DNA from: JBNJEM01 sp051745935
Lineage (GTDB): Bacteria > Planctomycetota > Planctomycetia > Pirellulales > Pirellulaceae
Assembly: GCA_051745935.1 (NCBI GenBank)
Contig: JBNJEM010000106.1
Coordinates: forward strand, 1 to 15,534
Length of the DNA: 15,534 bases
Direction of reading: 5' to 3'
Below the pieces are notes generated by a model. That model worked only from the letters and a program-made list of their open reading frames with translations, was not told the origin of the DNA and searched no databases. This document shows, piece by piece, positions 7,854 through 15,436 of the stretch (its first letter is position 1; each line of letters starts with the position of its first letter). The translations under genes and the position numbers were made by a program.

Positions 7854-7878
7854 AAAAACAGGCAGGAGAAAGGCTGCC
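7854..7878 (-). terminator. Probable intrinsic terminator for the HzsA-FGE gene
   Basis: On the minus strand GGCAG pairs with CTGCC (7861-7878) and is followed by TGTTTTT. It lies about 100 bp after the stop codon at 7981. A separate perfect palindrome CCGGAGCTCCGG lies at 7821-7832. The stem is only five base pairs, so confidence is moderate. Confidence 0.5.
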
Positions 7879-7980
7879 GTTTGCGTCGGAAGGCCATTCG
7901 CCGCGCCGCCGACACGTCCGGTCTTTCTCGTGGTACGGGCGAGTTCGTTCAATTTGCCGCCGCACCCCGTCAGACCATGA

Positions 7981-10900
7981 TTATTGTTCGTCGTCGGGCA
8001 CGACGATCCGGAAACCGGCATCGTGGACGGCTTGCCAGGCGGGATAATGGCGGCGGTGGCTGGAGCGGCATCGGCGGGGACGGTCGTAAAACGAGCCACC
8101 GCGCGCCACCCGGTCTTTCCCGTGTAAGCTGCCGCTCGAATCCTTGCCAACCCCGGCCTCGCGATACGGGTAAGGGCGGTACGGCGACCGCGTCCATTCA
8201 GCGGCGTTACCGTGCATATCGTATAGTCCCCACGCGTTTGGCCGGTAGGAAGCAACCTCGGCGGTGGCGATCGCCAGGTCGTCCACCTTCAGTACGGAAG
8301 GGATGGGCTGCAACAAAGCCACGCCGGCCGTTCCTTCGTAGAGGCACGCCAACGAGCGGTCGGCCATGTTGGCATGCCGCGAAAAATCGGTCGTGCAATC
8401 GCCGTGGGACAACTCGGTCAACGTGCCGGCTCGGGCGGCATATTCCCACTGCGCTTCGGTCGGAAGAGTTACCTTGCCATCAACTTTTTTGGAGAGGCGA
8501 CGGCAAAACTCCATCGCGTCATTCCAAGAAACGCGCACGGCCGGCTGGTCGTCGGAGTTCAGCTGAATCCCCGGGCCATCCTCGTCGATCTGCCGTTTCG
8601 TGAAGAATCCCGAGTGATGTTCGGGCATGATTTCGCGCATTTGGGCATTCGTGATTTCCGTGCGTCCCATCCAAAAGCTTTGACGGATATGCACGACTTG
8701 GGGAGGCCATTCGTCCGCATCGCCCTTGCCGGTTGTATCTCCCATCAAAAAGCCGCCGCTTGGAATTCGGACCAGTTCGATATCGAGGCCGTTGCCCAGA
8801 TCCAACGTCATCGTTTCACCCGTCCCTTTTTGGACCGTTGGGTCTTCCACTTCTGGATGGGCATCCAGCAGCTCCTGGACCCGGCTACGACGCGCCCCCG
8901 GCATGGGAACCGGGGCCGTCGCGGCGGCAACGTCCGTCGGGGCGTAGCGTTCGCCTTGAACCACGTTTTCCGGATCCACCGGCGGACCGCTGGTGGCGCG
9001 TACCAATTCGCGCCGCCGCTTGTCGGCCTCGCGGGGCACCGGAGCCACTTCATTCCAGGTACCGTGGCAGGGCGCGTTCAGATCGATCCAGGTGACGAGC
9101 CGGTCCCAGGCTTCGGCGTCCAAACGAACGCCGTAGTGGCCTTTCCGTAACAGCTGGACCAGCTCACTGGTGTCCGCATGATACTCGCCGGGCCGCGGTA
9201 AACCGGCCGCATCCTCGATGTTCGGGCGTCGAACGAACGGGATCAACGCCTCGTAGGCCGGCGTATAACGTGTTTTCAGGGAACCGTAGGGATGAGGCAT
9301 GCCGTTACATGGCTGAAAACGGTTGCCGTGTTGTTCACGGAGCACGGCGTCCAGCCGGCGGGCACCGAGTCTGGTCAGCGGCAGGCCTTCATAGTTTTCC
9401 ACAAGCGACGCGCCGCGCAAGTCGATCGTTTCCTTTCCCCCCACGCTTTTCTTTCCCTGGTGGCAGCTGACACAATGCTCATCGAGCACGGGTTGGACTT
9501 CACGAGCAAAATCGAATCCGCGAGGGGGGCCATACCACGACTCAATATCCGAGACGGGACGTGTCGCGGCGATATCGACGCGAGAGGCCGGGGTGTCACG
9601 TGGCGTCTCGTGGCAGCCAACACAAGAGGCCGTTTCACCCGGCATGGCCGTGTACCAACTGCGCATCAATTGGACCGCCTTGCCTTCCGCGTCCAACGCC
9701 TGTAATGACACGGGAACGTTGGCGGGCAATCGAAACTTCGCCGATCCATCTTCGTAAACCGGGACGGTACCGATAATGCGCATCACTTCCCACGGTCCGG
9801 CCCGACCAATCTTGTCCGGGCCGGCCATGCCGGGATAGCCAAAATGGTAGCCCACGATTCGCAGGCGTTTGATCGTGCCTCGCGGAACCCCTTTCAGCCC
9901 CTCGCCCTTGTAGACATCGTGTATCACGGCCACGGCGTCGTCGCGCGACGCGTCCACCCGACTTGGAATCCGTGGTGGCGCGGGACGCCGTGCCACGGGA
10001 ATGGGCTCGAAAAAGTCAAAGTCGGGGTCGGTCAGAATCGGGACAATGTTGTCGAAGACGTCGACCAAGTAGATACCCCATGATTGCTTGCCGGTCTGCA
10101 TGGCCGTCAAAATGTATTTGTCACTTAATGGGTACGGATGCAGGAACTGGTGTTTCGCATGTTGCGTCAAACGGTCTCGCGCGACCGGCACAATGGGCTC
10201 GTCCCGGTGCGTAATCCGGTGGATAATCCCCTCCGGTCCCGACCAGCCAGCTCCAATGTCCAGCACCGCCAACTCCCCCATGCGATTCCTGCCATGGTAG
10301 CCGGCCAGGACCGCCACGACCTTATTGGGCTGGCCCGGCACCCCGCGAGGAAAAAAGAGACAGTTTGGGTAATAGGAGTTGCTGCCGTAGACGGCGCGTT
10401 GGCCCGACCCGTCCGGGTTCATCGCCATCAACGGACGGAGATACGCGTGTAGTATACCGGTATAATCCCACCGGCTGAAAATAACCTGGCCATTGTCCAA
10501 GACCGATGGATGCAGGTCGAGATCTTGATCATGGCAGAGTTGCCGAACTTGCGCCCCATCGGACGCCATGCTGTACAGGCAACACGCTCGCTCTTTCCCA
10601 TGCCAACACGGCACGCCGGTGAACGCGGCCGTGGAAGAAAAAACAATGCGACCGTTGGGCAGATAGCACGGATCAAAATTGTCAACATCCGGGACTTCAC
10701 GGGAAACCTGCCGCAAACCTTCACCATCCAAACCAATCTCGTGAATCTGCCACGTACGGCCGTTCGGCATCGTGAAAAGCAGCCGTTGGGCATCGAAGCG
10801 CAAATCCATTTCGCCGACGTAATAACCCTCCGGCGGGCGAAACAGGGTCGACAGTTCCCCGCCGGGATCAACCGGAGAAAGGACTGCGAGCTCGTTGTCA

Positions 10901-11436
10901 TAGCCCGTCTGATTCAAGGACGTATTGCACTGATGATTGGTGGGCAACCCCAGCTGGCCCCGTTTTCGCTTCAGCACCAGCAAACGGTCCATGTCCAGTA
11001 AGGGGTTGGCCAGCAGTGCCTCGTCTCGCAACCGGGTGAACCGTGACTCGGCACTGGAGGCCTTCTCTCGACAGGCCTTCGACACTGCCCGCCACCGCGA
11101 CAGGAACTCCTCCCCGTCGGGATACCGCCGGCCATAGGTCTCCATGAGGTCTTCAATCGCTAACCGCAACGACTCCAATCGATAGCGAAGTGTTTGTTTT
11201 CGGGCCGTTGTTTCAGGGTCATATTGCCGCGGCCGATCGATGAAATGCGTGCGAGCTGGCGGTCGCTCGCGCACCGGCGGAACATGAATGGATGGTGGCA
11301 GGGATCCCGTGACTTCCTTCGGTGGCGATACGTCCGGTTCCAGTGCCCATCCGACGCGGACCGTCAGCGCGAGGGACATCCCGATCACGGCCACTTTTAC
11401 TGCCCGTAACAAAAAGACCGAGCGATGATGGGGCAT
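7981..11436 (-). CDS. HzsA-like dihaem protein fused to a C-terminal FGE/SUMF1-like domain
   Basis: 1151 aa. The ATG at 11436 is preceded by GGAGG with a 10-base spacer. The signal peptide is residues 1 to about 32. About 60-150 is charged and helical. About 190-490 is a propeller-like region with FDPCYLPNGR, LDGEGLRQ and MNPDGSGQRAVYG. Two c-haem motifs, CVGCH (605-609) and CVSCH (655-659), match the paired sites of the HzsA-like protein at 3900-6296. The region ends with VTWIDLNAPCHGTW. A linker rich in Pro and Ala (about 800-870) leads to an FGE/SUMF1 domain (about 880-1147): IPSGGFLMGD, TEITNAQ, LPTEAQWEYAARAG, NAWGLYDMHGNAAEW, RVARGGSFYD and AGFRIV. In true formylglycine-generating enzymes two catalytic cysteines follow GGS. 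Here the second is kept (C1123) but the first is D1118, so classical activity is unlikely. The domain may instead bind a ligand or stabilise the protein. Confidence 0.88.
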   Translation of the reverse strand: MPHHRSVFLLRAVKVAVIGMSLALTVRVGWALEPDVSPPKEVTGSLPPSIHVPPVRERPPARTHFIDRPRQYDPETTARKQTLRYRLESLRLAIEDLMETYGRRYPDGEEFLSRWRAVSKACREKASSAESRFTRLRDEALLANPLLDMDRLLVLKRKRGQLGLPTNHQCNTSLNQTGYDNELAVLSPVDPGGELSTLFRPPEGYYVGEMDLRFDAQRLLFTMPNGRTWQIHEIGLDGEGLRQVSREVPDVDNFDPCYLPNGRIVFSSTAAFTGVPCWHGKERACCLYSMASDGAQVRQLCHDQDLDLHPSVLDNGQVIFSRWDYTGILHAYLRPLMAMNPDGSGQRAVYGSNSYYPNCLFFPRGVPGQPNKVVAVLAGYHGRNRMGELAVLDIGAGWSGPEGIIHRITHRDEPIVPVARDRLTQHAKHQFLHPYPLSDKYILTAMQTGKQSWGIYLVDVFDNIVPILTDPDFDFFEPIPVARRPAPPRIPSRVDASRDDAVAVIHDVYKGEGLKGVPRGTIKRLRIVGYHFGYPGMAGPDKIGRAGPWEVMRIIGTVPVYEDGSAKFRLPANVPVSLQALDAEGKAVQLMRSWYTAMPGETASCVGCHETPRDTPASRVDIAATRPVSDIESWYGPPRGFDFAREVQPVLDEHCVSCHQGKKSVGGKETIDLRGASLVENYEGLPLTRLGARRLDAVLREQHGNRFQPCNGMPHPYGSLKTRYTPAYEALIPFVRRPNIEDAAGLPRPGEYHADTSELVQLLRKGHYGVRLDAEAWDRLVTWIDLNAPCHGTWNEVAPVPREADKRRRELVRATSGPPVDPENVVQGERYAPTDVAAATAPVPMPGARRSRVQELLDAHPEVEDPTVQKGTGETMTLDLGNGLDIELVRIPSGGFLMGDTTGKGDADEWPPQVVHIRQSFWMGRTEITNAQMREIMPEHHSGFFTKRQIDEDGPGIQLNSDDQPAVRVSWNDAMEFCRRLSKKVDGKVTLPTEAQWEYAARAGTLTELSHGDCTTDFSRHANMADRSLACLYEGTAGVALLQPIPSVLKVDDLAIATAEVASYRPNAWGLYDMHGNAAEWTRSPYRPYPYREAGVGKDSSGSLHGKDRVARGGSFYDRPRRCRSSHRRHYPAWQAVHDAGFRIVVPDDEQ

Positions 11437-11468
11437 GACGATAGTTCCTCCGCAGTCTGGTAGAGTTA

Positions 11469-11568
11469 TATTTCAGGCGGTTGGATTTTTCCGGGTGGAA
11501 AGCTGCCCGACGCAAGCCGTCCTCCCGTTGGTCGGACTCGCGGCGGAGAAAGTCATCCGCGACCGGTA
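11469..11568 (+). repeat. Dispersed ~100-bp intergenic repeat, copy 3
   Basis: Lies between the sulfatase and the HzsA-FGE gene, 32 bp upstream of the latter's start codon and antisense to it. Stems: CGGGTGG (11492-11498) with CTGCCCG (11503-11509), allowing two G-U pairs, and TCGCGG (11538-11543) with CCGCGA (11557-11562). It ends GACCGGTATA, as copy 4 does. Confidence 0.92.
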
Positions 11569-11570
11569 TA

Positions 11571-11797
11571 TGGTCCGACGGGGCGTTTTACAGCCGGCCA
11601 AGACACCCCTGTCTCCCCGTAAGAATTCCCTTGGTCACGGGAATCGGCCGCGGTTTTTCAGGGGCGTTTTCGTTGACTCGCGTCTTCTGGCATGGCGGCG
11701 GACAACCCGTGCTGGTGTTTGCGTCGGCTGGGCGGCGAAGGTGCTCGCTCAATTTCATACTGGCAGAACGGCAACTTTTCGTTTTCTGGCCGTTCCC
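11571..11797. other. Region after the sulfatase stop with a strong stem-loop
   Basis: No gene is supported here. A perfect 7-bp stem (GAACGGC at 11766-11772, GCCGTTC at 11789-11795) begins two bases after the sulfatase stop codon. It has a 16-base loop and no following T-run, so it may be a 3'-end hairpin rather than an intrinsic terminator. A sequence coding for Phe-Trp-His-Gly-Gly-Gly at 11685-11702 has an inverted counterpart near 13283. Confidence 0.5.
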
Positions 11798-13204
11798 TCA
11801 GCCTTCATATCTCGGGTTTCGCGTGGCGGGCACGGGGGCGCCGGTCTTTTTGCGCCATTTCAACAGCATTTCATGCAGCTCTTCGGTCTTTTCCGGCATC
11901 TGTTCGGCGACATTACGCGTCTCTCCAATGTCTTCCTTCAGGTTGTAGAGCTCCAACCGACCGTCCTCGAAATACTCGTGCAACTTCCAGTCGCCATGGC
12001 GGACCACGGACCCGGGCCGAGTGCGGAAGAACATGTCGTGGGTCTCCGGGTTTCCATTTTGGAGATAAATCGGAAAGTGCCAGAAAAGGGGCCGCGGGGG
12101 AAGTTCTCCTTGGCCCGTCAACAGCGGTACCAGGCTCAAACCATCGAGCACCTTCCTCTCGGGTGTCGGAACATTCGCGACGTCCAGAAACGTGGGATAA
12201 TAGTCCACGCCCGTGACCGGCGTATCGCATCGACTTCCCGGCTTGATTCTTCCGGGCCAGCGTACCAGGAGCGGTACGCGGATTCCTCCTTCGAAGTAGG
12301 AGCCCTTGCCCGCCCGCAGCGGCCATTGCTTGGTGAGTCTATACATGCCGCCATTATCCGAGGTAAAAAGCACGAAGGTTCGTTCTCGAAGTGCGAGTTC
12401 GTCGAGGGTGTCCAGGATGCGCCCAACGTTGGTGTCCAACGTCTCGATCAAAGCGGCATAGTTGGCATCGTCATGCCCTTGGCTTCCCTCTTTCCTCCGA
12501 TACTTCTCTCTGATCTCCTGTTTGGACATAATGGGCGTGTGAATTGCATATGGCGAGAAGTAGAGGAAGAACGGTTTATTCTTATTAGACTGGATGAATT
12601 CCAAGACTTCATCCGTGAGGCGGTCGGTAAGAAAGTCTTTCCCCTTTTCGCCAGTGAGATTAGGGAATTTGCCTGGATTCCAGTAGCCGCCGTTCCCGCC
12701 GGGACCGCCCCATTCACGGCCCCCGATATTGACATCGATTCCCTGAGTGCAAGGGTCCGGCCCCAAGTGCCATTTTCCGGCGTGGCAGGTTGCATAGCCA
12801 GCGGCCTTGAGTGCTTCCGGTAGAGTCACGATTTGGTCGGGCAGAACGGTTTCGTTTTTAATTGGGATCAGCTTGCGCTGGCTCGCCTTGCCGCGATCCG
12901 AATTGCCCACTGTATAGATACCGTGTGCCGGTCCATATCGCCCGGACATGCAGCAAGCGCGGCTGGGGGCGCAGTTGGCCGCCGGCGCATAGGCGTCGGT
13001 GAATGTCAACCCCCTTTTGGCCAACCGGTCTATATTGGGGGTTTCGTAGTATTCGCTTCCCATGCAGGAAAGGTCCTTCCAACCCATATCGTCGATGTTG
13101 ATATAGACGATGTTCGGGTGCGCTTTGCAGGCTCCTAACGACGGCGCGACTAAAGCGCCCAATGCTGCCAGAGCGATGCGCTTCATCCATTCGCGTTTGT
13201 TCAT
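11798..13204 (-). CDS. Exported formylglycine-dependent sulfatase
   Basis: 468 aa, family S1 sulfatase; it hydrolyses sulfate esters, and in planctomycetes such enzymes usually act on sulfated polysaccharides. The frame extends upstream, but ATG 13204 is chosen because AAGGGG lies six bases before it and a signal peptide follows. The signal ends LGAC at residues 23-26, which fits a lipobox, so it may be a lipoprotein. Key residues: metal-binding DD in NIVYINIDDMGW (38-39); C78 in CAPSR (78-82), the cysteine converted to formylglycine; KWH (144-146); H222 in HTP; and SDNGG with D283 and N284. The C-terminal part contains WKLHEYF and ELYNLKED, typical of the family. All main catalytic positions are present, so the enzyme should be active if a functional FGE or anaerobic maturase exists elsewhere in the genome. 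Substrate cannot be told from sequence. Confidence 0.95.
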   Translation of the reverse strand: MNKREWMKRIALAALGALVAPSLGACKAHPNIVYINIDDMGWKDLSCMGSEYYETPNIDRLAKRGLTFTDAYAPAANCAPSRACCMSGRYGPAHGIYTVGNSDRGKASQRKLIPIKNETVLPDQIVTLPEALKAAGYATCHAGKWHLGPDPCTQGIDVNIGGREWGGPGGNGGYWNPGKFPNLTGEKGKDFLTDRLTDEVLEFIQSNKNKPFFLYFSPYAIHTPIMSKQEIREKYRRKEGSQGHDDANYAALIETLDTNVGRILDTLDELALRERTFVLFTSDNGGMYRLTKQWPLRAGKGSYFEGGIRVPLLVRWPGRIKPGSRCDTPVTGVDYYPTFLDVANVPTPERKVLDGLSLVPLLTGQGELPPRPLFWHFPIYLQNGNPETHDMFFRTRPGSVVRHGDWKLHEYFEDGRLELYNLKEDIGETRNVAEQMPEKTEELHEMLLKWRKKTGAPVPATRNPRYEG

Positions 13205-13432
13205 GGGTAACCCCTTGGCTGAAAAGAAAACCATGCACGAAACTTCGCGGCGGCTTTCCGCAACGGGCAAGCCTCCCACCACCGTGCCAAAACACCTCAA
13301 GTACTGTTCCACGATTTGCGAGACCATAATGGCCATCGGCCCAGCATGGTGGTCGTAGCCTTCGCATGTTTTCGCATGACGGACGCAAAGGCCCATGTCG
13401 GTTTCCCCCTCGCCGCTGAGCAGGAAATACAT
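13205..13432 (-). pseudogene. N-terminal fragment of a TOPRIM-like protein, broken and joined in frame to the sulfatase
   Basis: An ATG at 13432 lies one base after the stop codon of the ATPase (TGA C ATG), typical of translational coupling. It encodes MYFLLSGEGETDMG, then about 30 further residues ending GPMAIMVSQIVEQYL. The opening hydrophobic strand with GEGETD resembles the start of TOPRIM-type nuclease partners found after AAA ATPases; this is inference from a short match. After about residue 45 (near 13297) the sequence loses protein-like character, and there is no stop before the sulfatase ATG, so 76 residues are joined in frame to the sulfatase. I read this as a gene truncated when the sulfatase segment was placed next to it. 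Alternatively it is a short real N-terminus of unknown role. Confidence 0.5.
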
Positions 13433-13433
13433 G

Positions 13434-14207
13434 TCACTGCTTCTCCGTAGTGAATTCAATTTCCTCACCGATGGCATTAAGATCCGTATCCACAAACGCC
13501 TCGCCCGGCCCCATTACCGTCAGCTTCTCGGCAACGGAAGGAATATCAAAAAAGCGGATTGCCTTTGTATCTCCTTTCGGTGTCTTGTACAGGTACAGCA
13601 CGCCTGCTCGCGCGACGTCATCTTCCAAGTAGTTCAAAATCATCGGGCTGTGGGTTGTGACCATCACCTGCGGGGAAGCCTGAACCAGGGCGTCAAGGAC
13701 AAACTCGATAACCTCCGGGTTCCGCCCATTCTCAATTTCGTCGAAAAGCACAAAAGGATGGTCGGTTTCAATCTCAGCGAGAATCGCAATTAGTCGAAGC
13801 ATCCCATCGGCAACGTGGCGAGCGCCGGTGGTCGTATTGGCAAAGAGTCTTGTCTTGTTCTCTCCATACGACTCTGTAACTTCCAGTTTCTTCCAGCCAG
13901 ACCGGAGCGATTTCGTGCCTAGATCTAGCAGTTGCGGATAGACCTGTTGCAAACGCTCGACCAGTTTTTGACGCCTTTTGGGCCCCATTTCGTGCACAAA
14001 CGCCGAAAGGTTCCTGCCCCCCAAACCGAGCGATCCTCCGGATTCTCGTGCACGTTGATGCAGGTGTTCGGGTGAGAGAAGGTCCAGTGAATGAATTTGT
14101 TCCATGTATGCCTTGAATTCGCGCAGCGGCTTTGGCAATGTGCTGGGCTTGAGTTGCGATAGTATTGATCCTTCGAAGTTACAGACTGTAATCGTCTGAA
14201 TCCGCAT
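13434..14207 (-). CDS. RecF/SMC-type AAA ATPase lacking Walker A (probably decayed)
   Basis: 257 aa from the ATG at 14207; an in-frame ATG at 14237 would add ten residues. The first residues, MRIQTITVCNFEG, are the usual first strand of AAA_21/AAA_15-type ATPases. The expected Gly-rich Walker A loop, normally at about residue 30, is absent; the sequence jumps to SILSQLKPS. The rest is well preserved: LGLGGRNLSAFVHEM (about 60-74), signature-like region VADGMLRLIAIL (about 133-144), Walker B PFVLFDEIENG (151-161, with D156 and E157) and H-switch TTHSP (184-188). The simplest reading is an in-frame internal deletion of roughly 100 residues that removed nucleotide binding. The stop codon is followed by one base and the start of a TOPRIM-like fragment, an arrangement seen in several phage-defence and DNA-repair modules. 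It is probably a remnant of such a module, but no named system can be assigned. Confidence 0.75.
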   Translation of the reverse strand: MRIQTITVCNFEGSILSQLKPSTLPKPLREFKAYMEQIHSLDLLSPEHLHQRARESGGSLGLGGRNLSAFVHEMGPKRRQKLVERLQQVYPQLLDLGTKSLRSGWKKLEVTESYGENKTRLFANTTTGARHVADGMLRLIAILAEIETDHPFVLFDEIENGRNPEVIEFVLDALVQASPQVMVTTHSPMILNYLEDDVARAGVLYLYKTPKGDTKAIRFFDIPSVAEKLTVMGPGEAFVDTDLNAIGEEIEFTTEKQ

Positions 14208-14257
14208 TGTCTTCAGCCTTTGCGTCTTGTACGGCATAGCTCTGCTTCACGCGGCTA

Positions 14258-14357
14258 TCTTTCAGGCGGTTGGATTTTTCCGGGTGAAAAGCTGCCCGAC
14301 GCAAGCCGTCCTGCCGTTGGTCGGACTCGCGGCGGAAAAAGTTATCCGCGACCGGTA
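14258..14357 (+). repeat. Dispersed ~100-bp intergenic repeat, copy 4
   Basis: The most diverged copy; it differs from copy 3 at only four internal positions (GTGAAAA, CCTGCC, GGAAAAA, GTTATCC). It sits 11 bp beyond the stop of the 14369-15265 gene and about 50 bp upstream of the ATPase start, antisense to both. The base before TTTCAGG is C instead of A. Confidence 0.92.
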
Positions 14358-14368
14358 TAAAGTGTTAC

Positions 14369-15265
14369 TCAAAACGCGTCTCTTAACATTTGGATCAATT
14401 TGGACAGGCTCGCGCGGTCATACTTCTTCTGGGTGGCCAGCGAAGCCAGTTTCGGGGTGACTGGAATTTTCTTGCCCCTCGGCATCCGGGCCAGCGCAAA
14501 AGCGCGGGCCGACGGAATTCCAAAGGTCACCTCATCGGCACTCACATGGATGATCCGATCTTCTTCGAATCCGCCAGGAAGAGCGGACAAGGTCTTTCCC
14601 AGCAGCTGATATCGCCCCTCGCCATCCTCGATCAACGGCCACACCACCGACGCCACCTTGCCGCTCTCGGGGCTGACCCAAACCAGATGTCGCACGTGTG
14701 CGTCTCGATGCTTTCCCGCGTGCAATAGCCGGGCTTTCACGTCAAACACAACGAAGCTATGCGTATGAACGATCCGGGTGATTTTCTTGAGCATTTTTTC
14801 GTTCTGGCCCAAAACAATACGCTCAATGGTGTTCAAATCGGCGTCTAGTTCGTCATGCGAATCCGAGGAAACAACCACGTTCCTGCCGGCGATTTCCGTG
14901 CAGATCCCCACCCCAACGTTCTCCAATCGGTACTCGACGCGGTCTTCGTTGGTTTTCCGGGCACGCACACGCGCCATAATAACCACCGGGAACTGGGTGG
15001 CGAGATCTCGCGCCATGGCGGACAACTCCTCCACCGCGCCCCCCGCGAGACGGGGCTTGGCGAGCAAAACGAGGCGGTTCCAGCCATTCGGGTTGTCTTT
15101 CCCCACGATCGTGCCCGGTGGAATGAGAGGAACGGGTTGGTGATTGAAATCGAATAGATTCACCCCCGAATTCTCCGCCGCGATGATGCAATTCAACTCA
15201 CCGAGGACCAGCCCCGTGGTCAGAATCACCGGTAGCAGCCGGCGTAGTTGTTGGTAAAGCATCAT
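14369..15265 (-). CDS. Exported protein of unknown function
   Basis: 298 aa from the ATG at 15265. Alternatives are ATG 15262 and GTG 15283; none has a clear ribosome binding site. A signal peptide is visible (LRRLLPVILTTGLVLGELNCIIAA). I do not recognise the family. The mature part begins NLFDFNHQPVPLIPPGTIVG, then a strand-rich region (WNRLVLLAKPRL, FPVVIMARVRA, NVGVGICTEIAGRNVVVSS), then LVWVSPESGKVASVVWPLIED and a Lys-rich C-terminus with SLATQKKYDRASLSKLIQML. No catalytic motif, CxxCH or membrane segment beyond the signal is evident. It is flanked on both sides by the ~100-bp repeat (copies 4 and 5). The 170 bp upstream hold no other gene and presumably its promoter. Confidence 0.8.
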   Translation of the reverse strand: MMLYQQLRRLLPVILTTGLVLGELNCIIAAENSGVNLFDFNHQPVPLIPPGTIVGKDNPNGWNRLVLLAKPRLAGGAVEELSAMARDLATQFPVVIMARVRARKTNEDRVEYRLENVGVGICTEIAGRNVVVSSDSHDELDADLNTIERIVLGQNEKMLKKITRIVHTHSFVVFDVKARLLHAGKHRDAHVRHLVWVSPESGKVASVVWPLIEDGEGRYQLLGKTLSALPGGFEEDRIIHVSADEVTFGIPSARAFALARMPRGKKIPVTPKLASLATQKKYDRASLSKLIQMLRDAF

Positions 15266-15436
15266 GTCAGGAGGACTTTGCACATATGGATCAGTTGCGA
15301 AAACAGACTCTATCCGCTGGCATCATCGATATTCTCGCTTCCAGGGGCCTCGAAATCAACGGCTCCTTATCGGTATAATCAGGACATTCCGCCGCCGGGG
15401 GTGAGGAATCGTAGCACCTGTCGCGCAGCGTTTGCA

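Noticed and set aside
3900..11436. Anammox hydrazine synthesis locus
   Set aside because: Only alpha-like proteins are present, one carrying an FGE-like fusion. No beta/gamma subunits, hydrazine dehydrogenase or nitrite reductase genes are seen, and such homologues are widespread in other planctomycetes.
11435..12823. 462-codon open frame on the plus strand opposite the sulfatase
   Set aside because: It is the antisense shadow of a sulfatase with all catalytic motifs, and its first part translates the intergenic repeat. No signal or family motif of its own.
15374..15379. TATAAT as a plus-strand -10 box
   Set aside because: No acceptable -35 element lies 16-18 bp upstream and there is no plus-strand gene downstream in the window other than the repeat.
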